Source: JANLTX01 sp049840835 (GTDB lineage Bacteria > Armatimonadota > Armatimonadia > Armatimonadales > Armatimonadaceae). Taken from it: 64,000 nt of DNA. The notes under the pieces are model-generated. The model had not been told where the DNA came from and ran no database searches. It saw only the letters and a list, made by a program, of their open reading frames with translations. Each line of letters opens with the position of its first letter. Position 1 is the first letter of the stretch. The translations under genes and the position numbers were made by a program. The DNA is taken from contig JASGJG010000011.1 in NCBI GenBank assembly GCA_049840835.1, positions 1 through 64,000 on the forward strand, in the 5' to 3' direction. Shown here one piece after another: positions 44,058 to 51,895 of this stretch.

Positions 44058-45473
44058 ATGCGATGTTTTGTTCCCCTCCTCTGCGTAGCAGCACTCGCTG
44101 TACCCGTGCGTGCTGCCGATGACCTCTTCACCGCCATTCGCTCTGGAGATGCTAATGTGGTGCAGCGTGCCATTGCTGCTGGTGCTGATGTCAACGGGCA
44201 GGACGACAAGGGCAACTCACCTCTTAAGGTGGCTACCAGTACCAGCAACGAAGCCATAGTGCGTCTGCTATTAGCCAATGGAGCAGTTGACGATTTCGCG
44301 ATGTTGTTAGTCGAAGCCGTGAGCGCCAGAAGCGTTCCGCTGGGAAAACTGTTTCTGGCGAAGACCGGCTCCGTGAATGTCAAGCTTCCTGATGGCACTA
44401 CGCCACTGCATCGGGCGGCACAGATTAATGATAGAGACACCCTGCGCTGGCTGATAACTACGGGAGCGAACTTGAATGCGCGACGGGAAGACGGCATCAC
44501 AGCACTGGCCGATGCCGCCTGGAATGGTCATGAAGACGCCATACTTCGACTCTTAGCTGCAGGCGCTGACCCGAACGCTGGTACCACAAACGAACGGAAG
44601 ACCCCATTGCACCAGGCTGCTTCTCAAGGTCATGACCGTATTGTAGAGCACTTAATCGCCAGTGGAGCCGACTGCGGCGCACGAATGCTGAATGGCTGGA
44701 GCCCCTTTCGATTCGCGCTGGACCAGAACAAACTCTACTCCGCCCTGCTCTGCCACGATGCTGAGCTGGTGCGCGAGCAGACCCGTAACCGCATCAGTAC
44801 AACCCGAATAGACTCGCAGAGTATCCGCCCGGTTCGGTACGCTACGAAGGGTTTCCCAGTGCCTCGTGCTGGCTGGAGCCGTGTGTTTACGGAGACTGCG
44901 ACTGGGATTCCCAGTGCTCGCTGGTCTTCCGTACCTGGTGCCGATAGCGAGCCGCTGATTTTTGCACAGACACCTCAGGGTGGCAAACCGTTCTTCGGAA
45001 AGTTCGGGCGGCAGACCGTGCGGCTATCGCTCAAAGCCCTGCCGCCGCATCGTGCTGTTTCTGTACGCTTCACACTGCTTATCTTTGATTCGTGGGATGG
45101 GGACCGCTACGGCACTGGGGCAGATATGTGGCTTCTGGATGTGGTCAACGGCCCACGACTGATAGAAACTTCGTTTTTCAACAACACCGAAGACCCGGAT
45201 TTCTCACGCCTGCCGGTACAGTCTTTTCCCGGCACCCACATGCTGAACTCCTATCCGGGCCGTACTGCTAGCCTGCTCAATAACAGCCTCGCGGAACCTC
45301 GTGATTGGGGAGGAGATGGCAAACTCATTGCCCGCGATGCTACTTACGATATAGAAGTGGTCTTTCCCCATACAGCCTCTACTCTAACTCTGGATTTCAC
45401 AGGAGCCGCCTCTCAGGAAACTGCTGATGAATCCTGGGGATTGGAAACAGTCAGGGTCAGTGTAGCAAAATAA
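44058..45473 (+). CDS. Exported ankyrin repeat protein
   Basis: The 471-residue protein has a signal peptide (MRCFVPLLCVAALAVPVRA). Five to six ankyrin repeats follow in about residues 20-235 (DLFTAIRSGDANVVQRAI, DGTTPLHRAAQINDRDTL, KTPLHQAASQGHDRIVEHL). The C-terminal 220-residue domain is beta-rich, without clear family. Ankyrin repeats mediate protein binding; export suggests a periplasmic or surface partner. Confidence 0.85.
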   Translation: MRCFVPLLCVAALAVPVRAADDLFTAIRSGDANVVQRAIAAGADVNGQDDKGNSPLKVATSTSNEAIVRLLLANGAVDDFAMLLVEAVSARSVPLGKLFLAKTGSVNVKLPDGTTPLHRAAQINDRDTLRWLITTGANLNARREDGITALADAAWNGHEDAILRLLAAGADPNAGTTNERKTPLHQAASQGHDRIVEHLIASGADCGARMLNGWSPFRFALDQNKLYSALLCHDAELVREQTRNRISTTRIDSQSIRPVRYATKGFPVPRAGWSRVFTETATGIPSARWSSVPGADSEPLIFAQTPQGGKPFFGKFGRQTVRLSLKALPPHRAVSVRFTLLIFDSWDGDRYGTGADMWLLDVVNGPRLIETSFFNNTEDPDFSRLPVQSFPGTHMLNSYPGRTASLLNNSLAEPRDWGGDGKLIARDATYDIEVVFPHTASTLTLDFTGAASQETADESWGLETVRVSVAK

Positions 45474-45476
45474 TAT

Positions 45477-45500
45477 GGGACCCGATATGTATCGGGTCCC
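45477..45500. terminator. Bidirectional hairpin between convergent genes
   Basis: A 10-bp perfect stem, GGGACCCGAT / ATCGGGTCCC, lies between the ankyrin and DUF1579 genes. On the minus strand it is followed by ATATTATTTT. Confidence 0.65.
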
Positions 45501-45538
45501 TGAAGGAACGGGTTGCTTTAGCTGCCCGGTTTTAGGGG

Positions 45539-46048
45539 TTAGGCGCGGGTGTAGCTAGCCTTCATGAACTCTTGCCACTCGCCATTATCATCCTGCCCGA
45601 AGGAAGTCAGGGTGCGGTGGTTATCGTCGATGAGTTCGATAACATCTCGGTAGTTGGCCGTCTCACCATCTTTGGACATATGTGGACCTACACAGTCCAG
45701 TGTCATGGTCTTGCCATCTGGGCTCAGGGTACCCGTCTGTTTCCACACATGGGACGACATCGAGGCGACCCAACAGCCACGATATTCCTTGAAAGACACA
45801 TCGTAGCCAAGGGCATAGAAAGACGTCATACCACTGCCATCCGGCATGGAGAAGCTACCTTCCCCTTTGGCCCAGAGATCTCCCAGATTGGTCACGCTCT
45901 CGGTGCCCTGCGAGGTCATCTTGGGCTGGTCCGGCCCCATGTTCATCTCAGACGTTACTGTCCACTCACCAACGAGTTTCTGAAGCCACGCGTGCTCCGG
46001 AACCGGCTTGGTTCCCATTTCCATCGCTTCCTGTGTCTCGGTACTCAT
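45539..46048 (-). CDS. DUF1579 family protein
   Basis: The 169-residue protein has the DUF1579 pattern: HAWLQKLVGEWTVTSEM at the start, FYALGYDVSFKEYRGCWV and TLSPDGKTMTLDCVGP. These proteins have a lipocalin-like fold and an unknown function. The strong Shine-Dalgarno GGAGG 6 nt before ATG 46048 fixes the start. Confidence 0.88.
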   Translation of the reverse strand: MSTETQEAMEMGTKPVPEHAWLQKLVGEWTVTSEMNMGPDQPKMTSQGTESVTNLGDLWAKGEGSFSMPDGSGMTSFYALGYDVSFKEYRGCWVASMSSHVWKQTGTLSPDGKTMTLDCVGPHMSKDGETANYRDVIELIDDNHRTLTSFGQDDNGEWQEFMKASYTRA

Positions 46049-46157
46049 TCTCTGCCTCCGGTGATTTTTGCCGCCAGTTTTAGCGGGTGAATTTTCACAG
46101 GTAGGTACTGACAGTGAGGGCAGGAAGCCGGAAAGAATTCCCACAAAAATTTGTTTG

Positions 46158-46493
46158 CTAACGCCGGATTAAGACCCCATCTACAACACGCTCGGAATCT
46201 GTCTTCGCGCCGATGGCGACAAAGGCTTCGCGCTCTATGTACTCCAGAAATTGCAGCGTCTGAGGGTCCACAACTGCTATGAACTCAATCTGCGCATCAG
46301 GTGCACTGGCAGAAAGTAGAGTGCCGAGCCAGGAGGCCAGGACTGGGCCTTCGTCGGTTTTCTGCTCCCGATTCGCTACATCTAAAAGCCCCTGCGCTTC
46401 ATTGATGACATTGGCAACGGCTTTTTCTAAGGGGGTTTGAGCCTCTCTGCGCGATGAATCGCGCAGAGTGGCAAGCTCCTGTTCCCGTGTCAT
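46158..46493 (-). CDS. Stand-alone protein like the C-terminal domain of pantoate--beta-alanine ligase
   Basis: The 111-residue protein ends in a section similar to the PanC C-terminal domain: IEFIAVVDPQTLQFLEYIER, AFVAIGAKTDSERVVDGVLI aligns with the PanC pattern (Y/F)-x-x-(I/V)-VD-x-x-TL and G-x-x-RLIDN. The N-terminal nucleotide-binding domain with HxGH is absent, and no gene next to it supplies one. It starts within the stop codon of the M42 gene (4-nt overlap). It may be a degenerated remnant or a regulator. Confidence 0.5.
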   Translation of the reverse strand: MTREQELATLRDSSRREAQTPLEKAVANVINEAQGLLDVANREQKTDEGPVLASWLGTLLSASAPDAQIEFIAVVDPQTLQFLEYIEREAFVAIGAKTDSERVVDGVLIRR

Positions 46494-47527
46494 CGGGTCA
46501 GGTTTAGCTGGTGGGCTTCTTCCAGCCAGGCGCTCAGCAGATTGATAGACGCCTCTATGTCGGCCACGGCGGCGGTCTCATTCACCGTGTGGATATAGCG
46601 GGTGGGCGTGGACAGGGTGAAGCTGGGCACACCACCACGGCTGCGCTGAATCGCGCCCGCATCGGTACCACCCGCCGCGAGGATCTCTAACTGGTAGGGA
46701 ATGCTATGGGACTCGGCCACGCGCCGGAAATCTTTCACCAGCCGTGGGTCGCAGATAAGCGAGGAATCCATGATTTTAATGGCCGTGCCCTTGCCAAGTT
46801 GAGTCACACGCTCCGGCTCACTACCACCGGGGTAATCTTTTGCGATGGTGACATCCAGAGCAATGCCGATATCCGGATTCAAGGCATAGGCGGCCGGAAG
46901 CGCACCGCGCAATCCGACCTCTTCCTGCACAGTCGCGACGGCAAGTATGGTGCAGCGGCTGGCAGACATCTGGCGGATCGCCTCTATCATGACAAACACA
47001 GAAAGGCGGTTGTCTAAAGACTTAGAGACCACCATGTCTCCCAGCTTTTCGCAGGTACGCGCCATGGTTACCGGGTCCCCCAGCTCCACCTTGGATTTCA
47101 CTTCGTCGGCAGGCAGGCCCAGGTCAATAAACAAATCCGTGAGTTTGCGGGCTTTGCTCCGGTCAGCATCTGGCCCTTCGGCAGAGGGCATAAACGCGCC
47201 CAGTAGAACCTCGCCGGTATGGCAGTGCACATATACCCGCTGGGCAATCAGGTTACGTGGGTCGAATCCACCGAGCGGCTGCACGCGCAGAAAGCCCTTA
47301 TCATCTACATGCTTCACAATGAACCCGATCTCGTCCATGTGAGCGGCAATCATGATAGTGGGACCATCCACACCGCGCTTCACACCGATGACATTGCCCA
47401 TGACATCGGTGGAAAGCTCATCGACCAGCGGATTCAGTGCATCGGTGACTACGGCGCGTATCTGCTCCTCGCGCCCCGGCACCCCGGGCGTCTCACATAG
47501 ACGCTTGAGGAGTTCGAAATTCAACAT
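46490..47527 (-). CDS. M42 family metallopeptidase (aminopeptidase/endoglucanase type)
   Basis: The 345-residue protein has the M42 landmarks: GVPGREEQIR near the N-terminus, the zinc His/Asp in IAAHMDEIGFI, DNRLSVFVMIEAI, the catalytic Glu pair in VATVQEEVGLRGA, and the late GGTDAGAIQRSRGGVP. It forms a dinuclear-metal TET-like aminopeptidase in relatives. It lies 59 nt after the polymerase-like gene, with a 13-bp inverted repeat bracketing its start. Confidence 0.92.
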   Translation of the reverse strand: MLNFELLKRLCETPGVPGREEQIRAVVTDALNPLVDELSTDVMGNVIGVKRGVDGPTIMIAAHMDEIGFIVKHVDDKGFLRVQPLGGFDPRNLIAQRVYVHCHTGEVLLGAFMPSAEGPDADRSKARKLTDLFIDLGLPADEVKSKVELGDPVTMARTCEKLGDMVVSKSLDNRLSVFVMIEAIRQMSASRCTILAVATVQEEVGLRGALPAAYALNPDIGIALDVTIAKDYPGGSEPERVTQLGKGTAIKIMDSSLICDPRLVKDFRRVAESHSIPYQLEILAAGGTDAGAIQRSRGGVPSFTLSTPTRYIHTVNETAAVADIEASINLLSAWLEEAHQLNLTR

Positions 47528-47580
47528 GGCAAGGGTTGTACCCCAAGAGGGGAAATAGTGCTATGGGGAATTTCGAACTC
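47510..47580. repeat. Inverted repeat bracketing the M42 start
   Basis: GAGTTCGAAATTC (47510-47522) and GAATTTCGAACTC (47568-47580) are exact inverted copies of 13 bp. In RNA they would close a 45-nt loop that holds the M42 start codon and an inner CCCC-AAGA-GGGG hairpin (47541-47552). Confidence 0.6.
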
Positions 47581-47586
47581 TCCTCT

Positions 47587-50340
47587 CTACTTTTTCAAGA
47601 GCAGGCGAGCATCTCGCTCGGTGAGGGGGTCTTGCTCCCCTGAAGCCGCAGCACGCGCCAGCACGATACCCGGCTGAGAAGAGCGCATTGCCCGCGCCAG
47701 TACCCCGATACCTCGAGCTACAAAAGGCTCCGCTTCTAGCTCTTCCTTGCAGAGTCCTCGCAGCCAGAGCCGGTAGGTACGCGCTGCCGCCAGCCACTCC
47801 GCTTGCGTAATGCCCTCGAAAAGTCCGTGAGAAATCGGCAGCAGCTCCCCATCTGCTCCTGCCTGAATCCCACGACCATTGGAGGCATAGCAGTGAATCA
47901 GGTGCAGGAGCCGCCCTCGTGCACCCGATGCTGCGGCTAGAATCGCCGGGCCGAAGGCATCACTGGCAAACCCTTCCGTTTCCGGCAGGCGAGCGGCGGT
48001 GTCTTCTAATGCCACTCCCCAGGCTTCCCACGCTTTAGGCACTGTACTTTCCGGGGCATGGGGAAAGGGGATGCTGGCGAACGGCGAGAACGATGCCCCA
48101 GAGCGCTTCGTAACCGCAAAACCTGTTTCCGAGAGTCGCAGGCATGTCTCAAGAGCGGCTTCCGCCCCCTCTTGTTCCAGAATCTGGGTAAGCGGCGCCT
48201 CCAGATCCGCGCGAGTGAGATAGCCGCGTTTGACTTCTATGAGCCGCCCCAGAAGAGTAGAGATTTCGGAAACACCCTCCGGGGTTCGCGCTAGCTCCGC
48301 CAAGCCATAGAGCGCTCCGTGCCCAAGCAACAAGCCACCGTAAGGATTGAAGAATCGCTTCGGATCCCTCTGTATCTGTGCCTGTGGAGAGAGCAACTGC
48401 CCCAATTCTTCCTGCGCCTCTGATGTAGACGGGGCGAAAACAGCCAGCAAATCTCCATCGAAGTCGGTATTGAGCCAGGAGCAGAGTTGAACAGGGAAAC
48501 GCACGGCATCGCCTTCTACGCGAACCGGCTTCAGTGCCACAAGAGAGATAGGCCAGGGAGTCTGAAATGCACGTACTAATACCCAGGAAGCGCCCTGGCA
48601 TGCTTCAAAGAGCGACGTGGGCAGCCCTATTTCATCGAATCGCTGCCAGGGTGTCGGAGCGCAGACCGAGCGCCCGGAGCGAGCCAGTGTTACCCCTGGG
48701 AGGAGTGCACCAGTAGGCAGAAGCGCATCGGCGTAGTCCCAGAGCCGTGCTTCGACTGCTTTTCGGGCATCGGCAAGCAATCGGGGCGGAGCATCGCTGG
48801 CCTTCATGCGCTCCAGCCGCGATACTGCCTCTTGAAGCAACTCCAGCGCAGGTAACTCACACACACCAACTTGAGAGAGCGTATGCTCTGGGAGCCAGGG
48901 GTGCGTGAATGCCTCTCCCAGAGATATAGTTTCCCCCGCTGGCTCCTGAAGTGTAAGTATCGCCTGCCCGGTGGAAGCATCCAGGCTAACACCCAGTGCC
49001 TGAAGTCGCTCAGGTAAGAACTCCTGTGCCCATCCGCCGAAAAAGTCACTCAGTACCGTGTTGGCTCCTGCCTCGGATAGCATCTGGTACTCGGTTGCGC
49101 CAAGGGTTTGCTCGCCTATTTGCAGTTTGTCTGCTGCGTCATGATAGAGTCGGCCCCAGTACACCATTCCGGTAGTGCTTCGCCGGACCAGTGGTTCACC
49201 TCTGGCGCCATCGGTAAGCTGCTCCATTCCATCTTCAGAGAGGCCAGCCTGCACGCGGTGGTGGGAGATTTCCTCTCTGCTCGGACCGGCGAACGCCGGG
49301 GCTAGCCCTGGCTTACTATCTCGCGCTACAGCGGCGCCAAGTGCGGCTTCGAAAAGCTGACCATGGTTCATACGGCTCGGCACGCCGAAGAACGTATAGA
49401 CTAGCTCTGCGGGCAGCCCGTCTTCGCTGTGGGGCATTTCGGCGTCGGGGAGAATCGCTCCCACAACTCCCTTGGTGCCATGGCGATTGGCGAGCTTATC
49501 GCCGATACCAAGAGGCTGCCCCTTTGCTCCCCTCAGTCGCTCTGCGGCAGATTCGCTGACAATCAGGCTGTCTTCATGCGAGAGTGGTCCCCAGGCCACA
49601 AAGGCGGTTCGCAGGTTGATTCCGCACCAGAAATCTTCTCCGGATGGTTCGTTTCCCGTTTGCACCAGGGCAGGCTCAGCCACTGGAAGGCGCTGGAACT
49701 GGCGGTACATGTTCGCCCCCATGAGCGCCCTGGCATCCGAGGTATGTGCCAGAAACGGAATGCAGCCCGCGCTCACTCCGATAATCTCCTGGCCGGGGAT
49801 TACTTTCCCGCCCTGAATTTGAGCGCCCAGAGCGATGCTAACAACGCGTCCGGCGTTCGGGCCTTCTGGGGACTCAATGGCGCATACCCTGCTGACATGC
49901 GAGGGATGCCAGCCCTGAACTTTCCCTTCGATATAGACCCGCCGCAGATGGGTTATCTGTGCCAGGGGGTTGTGGCCGTCCACAGTCTGAGCCCGACTGG
50001 CAAAGAATTCGCTCAGCCACTCCGACAGTGGAGGAGTTTCGCTACCATGCCACTCTGTAAGCCTTTCATCGAAAAAGGCGGCCAACTGCTCACCCACGCA
50101 TCGGACCGTAGCCTCAGCCAGATTCTCTTCGGTGGCACGAGGAACGATTACCCAGCCCACGCTCCAGGACTGCGTTAGGCCGGGTAACTCTGTAAACCAG
50201 CCCTCTTCGGTTATTTCTGGCAGAACAAGGTGAGCAAGACTCTCTGCCGCGCGCTCGATACCGAGGTGTTTTTCTAAAAGTGCAGGCAGTGTCTCAGTGG
50301 AGAAATTAGCGTAGGAGGCAGCGTGCCAGGGAGCATTCAT
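47587..50340 (-). CDS. Single-chain RNA polymerase beta/beta-prime-like protein
   Basis: The 917-residue protein contains the catalytic blocks of both large RNA polymerase subunits in order. Beta part: NPLAQITHLRR (124-134, rifampicin region), RVCAIESPEGPNAG (151-164), DARALMGANMYRQ (202-214), EDSLIVSE (256-263), GDKLANRHGTKGV (280-292, both active-site Lys, 282 and 290), GVPSRMNHGQL (319-329). Beta-prime part: SGRSV (555-559), EGDAVRFPVQLC, NTDFDGD (624-630, Asp626/628/630 for Mg), GFAVTKRSGAS (740-750), SGARG (805-809). Missing are the beta lobes, beta flap, beta-prime Zn ribbon, clamp helices and jaw, and a readable trigger loop. Housekeeping subunits total about 2,600 residues. Its ATG overlaps the sigma factor stop (ATGA). 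It is probably a dedicated polymerase or an RNAP-derived regulator; template and promoters are unknown. Confidence 0.88.
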   Translation of the reverse strand: MNAPWHAASYANFSTETLPALLEKHLGIERAAESLAHLVLPEITEEGWFTELPGLTQSWSVGWVIVPRATEENLAEATVRCVGEQLAAFFDERLTEWHGSETPPLSEWLSEFFASRAQTVDGHNPLAQITHLRRVYIEGKVQGWHPSHVSRVCAIESPEGPNAGRVVSIALGAQIQGGKVIPGQEIIGVSAGCIPFLAHTSDARALMGANMYRQFQRLPVAEPALVQTGNEPSGEDFWCGINLRTAFVAWGPLSHEDSLIVSESAAERLRGAKGQPLGIGDKLANRHGTKGVVGAILPDAEMPHSEDGLPAELVYTFFGVPSRMNHGQLFEAALGAAVARDSKPGLAPAFAGPSREEISHHRVQAGLSEDGMEQLTDGARGEPLVRRSTTGMVYWGRLYHDAADKLQIGEQTLGATEYQMLSEAGANTVLSDFFGGWAQEFLPERLQALGVSLDASTGQAILTLQEPAGETISLGEAFTHPWLPEHTLSQVGVCELPALELLQEAVSRLERMKASDAPPRLLADARKAVEARLWDYADALLPTGALLPGVTLARSGRSVCAPTPWQRFDEIGLPTSLFEACQGASWVLVRAFQTPWPISLVALKPVRVEGDAVRFPVQLCSWLNTDFDGDLLAVFAPSTSEAQEELGQLLSPQAQIQRDPKRFFNPYGGLLLGHGALYGLAELARTPEGVSEISTLLGRLIEVKRGYLTRADLEAPLTQILEQEGAEAALETCLRLSETGFAVTKRSGASFSPFASIPFPHAPESTVPKAWEAWGVALEDTAARLPETEGFASDAFGPAILAAASGARGRLLHLIHCYASNGRGIQAGADGELLPISHGLFEGITQAEWLAAARTYRLWLRGLCKEELEAEPFVARGIGVLARAMRSSQPGIVLARAAASGEQDPLTERDARLLLKK

Positions 50341-50906
50341 AGTGTTTCCTCGTTTTCGTTTTCTAAGAGGCGAGCCAGCGCTCGCCGGGTGTGGTAGAGC
50401 CGGGATTTGACAGTTCCCGTGGGGATTCCAAGCGTTTCGCCCACCTCGGCGAGAGAGCGGTCTTCGTCGTAGACCATGCGAAGCAGCTCGCGGCGGTCCT
50501 CGTCCAGGGTGTCGATTGCCTGGCGGACATTACGGGCAGATTCGGCGCGCAGGGCAAGCTCTTCGGGAAGAGGCAGGTCTACTGCGAAGCCTTCGAAGCT
50601 GTCGTCGGTCGGATTGTCCTCTCGGCGACGGGTGCGGGTGCGCCGGGCGTTATGGGCTAGGTTGCCCGCAATTTGGAAGGCCCAGCTACGTGCAGAGCCA
50701 CGCTCGCGGAACGAGTCCGCCTGAGTCCAGATGCGCAGCAGGGTTTCCTGAAGAAGGTCCTCGGCGCTCGCAGCGTCTTCGGCCTGCCGAAGGAGATGCC
50801 GACGAAGCGGCTCCCGCCAGCGCTCGCAGAGCGCATCGAAGGCTTCTGAGGATCGCTTGCAGGCAACTAGCTGGAGCAGTTCGGCGTCGGTCATGGAATC
50901 GTCCAT
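50337..50906 (-). CDS. ECF-type RNA polymerase sigma factor
   Basis: The protein of about 189 residues has a sigma2 domain (EAFDALCERWREPLRRHLL, ASAEDLLQETLLRIW, GSARSWAFQIAGNLAHNA) and a sigma4 domain (DTLDEDRRELLRMVYDEDRS, LAEVGETLGIPTGTVKSRLY). There is no sigma3 domain, as expected for ECF factors. ATG 50906 is chosen; ATG 50894 and TTG 50939 are alternatives without a better ribosome site. No anti-sigma gene is adjacent. Instead its stop overlaps the start of the polymerase-like gene, so the two are made in a coupled way. Confidence 0.92.
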   Translation of the reverse strand: MDDSMTDAELLQLVACKRSSEAFDALCERWREPLRRHLLRQAEDAASAEDLLQETLLRIWTQADSFRERGSARSWAFQIAGNLAHNARRTRTRRREDNPTDDSFEGFAVDLPLPEELALRAESARNVRQAIDTLDEDRRELLRMVYDEDRSLAEVGETLGIPTGTVKSRLYHTRRALARLLENENEETL

Positions 50907-50943
50907 GCTCAGGACACCAACCAGAACAACACGGTTCAAATCC

Positions 50944-51894
50944 TCAGTGCGGAATGTCTTGCCAATCTTTCCGTGCTTGCCGCCCCCACCCTCGAGAGAT
51001 AGCCGTGGAAAGCTCCAGGAATGTTTCTGTATTCTTCACATCGTCTAAGAATAGATGCCGCTTCGCTACGGCCCCAACCTCGAATGCCCAGTAAATCGTC
51101 ATGAGCGGGTTGATGAATAGCTCCGAGCCTTCCGTGCGGTCCGTTGTATGGTGGTTTCCGAACTCACCCCAAACCGCAGAGAGTATAGACGAGTTCACGA
51201 TACTGGGGTGGTCTTCCATGCACTTATGCACATAGTCCACAGCGCTTTTATAGAGCACGGCTTCCGGCATATCCGGAGTCATACTCCAGCTTCCTAAGAA
51301 TGCCCCCATTTTAGTCAGCGCCGCCACATTTTCCAGCCAGTGGGCATGGCATACACCGTGAAACGTATCTATGCCGAACCCGATACTCGCCAGCAGTTTT
51401 GTAGGCACGTTTTCTAAACTATCGACGGCGGCCAGCGAAGCGAGGTCTTCCTGAGGGGTGCCCAACCCGACTTCATCGCCGCGCATTAGGCTATCGGTGC
51501 CGCCATCTACCAGCAGAATCGTATCAACACCGCCCAAGTTTTCTAAGAGCGCTTCATAGGCTCGGCGTACAGGCGCCGCTGCCGTCCGCTCGATGCAGTA
51601 GATAGGTGTGGAATCATCTAGCGCTTCTTTGAGCCAGTCACAGAGATGGATTTCGGGGAAGTACGAGCCCCATGGCTCACAGTCCGCGTCTATCTTCCAG
51701 AGGGAGGGTGCGAGCTGTTTCTCTTCCAGTCCATAGAAGTTGGAGAAGCTCAGATTGGCTAGATGAACGGTCTTCTGCTGCTCCTTGAGCCAGAAGTAGA
51801 GCGGCAGTCCGCTGAAGATGTCAAAGCCCCCGCCCATTCCGGCCAGCAGAACTGACCGGGACGAGGCGAGGACTTCAAAGAACGGGAGTTTCAA
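50944..51894 (-). CDS. DUF1152-like protein
   Basis: The 316-residue protein starts with a glycine loop (LLAGMGGGFDIFSGLPLYF) and contains TILLVDGGTDSLMRGDE, which resembles DUF1152 proteins from archaea and some bacteria. It is probably a nucleotide-binding enzyme, with unproven activity. It begins at TTG 51894, one base after the DUF1080 stop, with GGAG in the overlap. The open frame extends upstream through the DUF1080 gene, but those residues are not part of the domain. Confidence 0.65.
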   Translation of the reverse strand: MKLPFFEVLASSRSVLLAGMGGGFDIFSGLPLYFWLKEQQKTVHLANLSFSNFYGLEEKQLAPSLWKIDADCEPWGSYFPEIHLCDWLKEALDDSTPIYCIERTAAAPVRRAYEALLENLGGVDTILLVDGGTDSLMRGDEVGLGTPQEDLASLAAVDSLENVPTKLLASIGFGIDTFHGVCHAHWLENVAALTKMGAFLGSWSMTPDMPEAVLYKSAVDYVHKCMEDHPSIVNSSILSAVWGEFGNHHTTDRTEGSELFINPLMTIYWAFEVGAVAKRHLFLDDVKNTETFLELSTAISRGWGRQARKDWQDIPH

Positions 51895-51895
51895 C

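Noticed and set aside
47587..50340. Housekeeping rpoB or rpoC, or a broken remnant of them
   Set aside because: One uninterrupted frame holds condensed forms of both subunits in order, with the active-site Lys and Asp residues kept. A decayed rpoBC would show stops, gaps at random places and full-length spacing between motifs.
50930..50948. tRNA T-loop-like GGTTCAAATCC
   Set aside because: It lies at the junction of the DUF1152-like and sigma genes. No acceptor, D or anticodon stem can be formed with the flanking bases.
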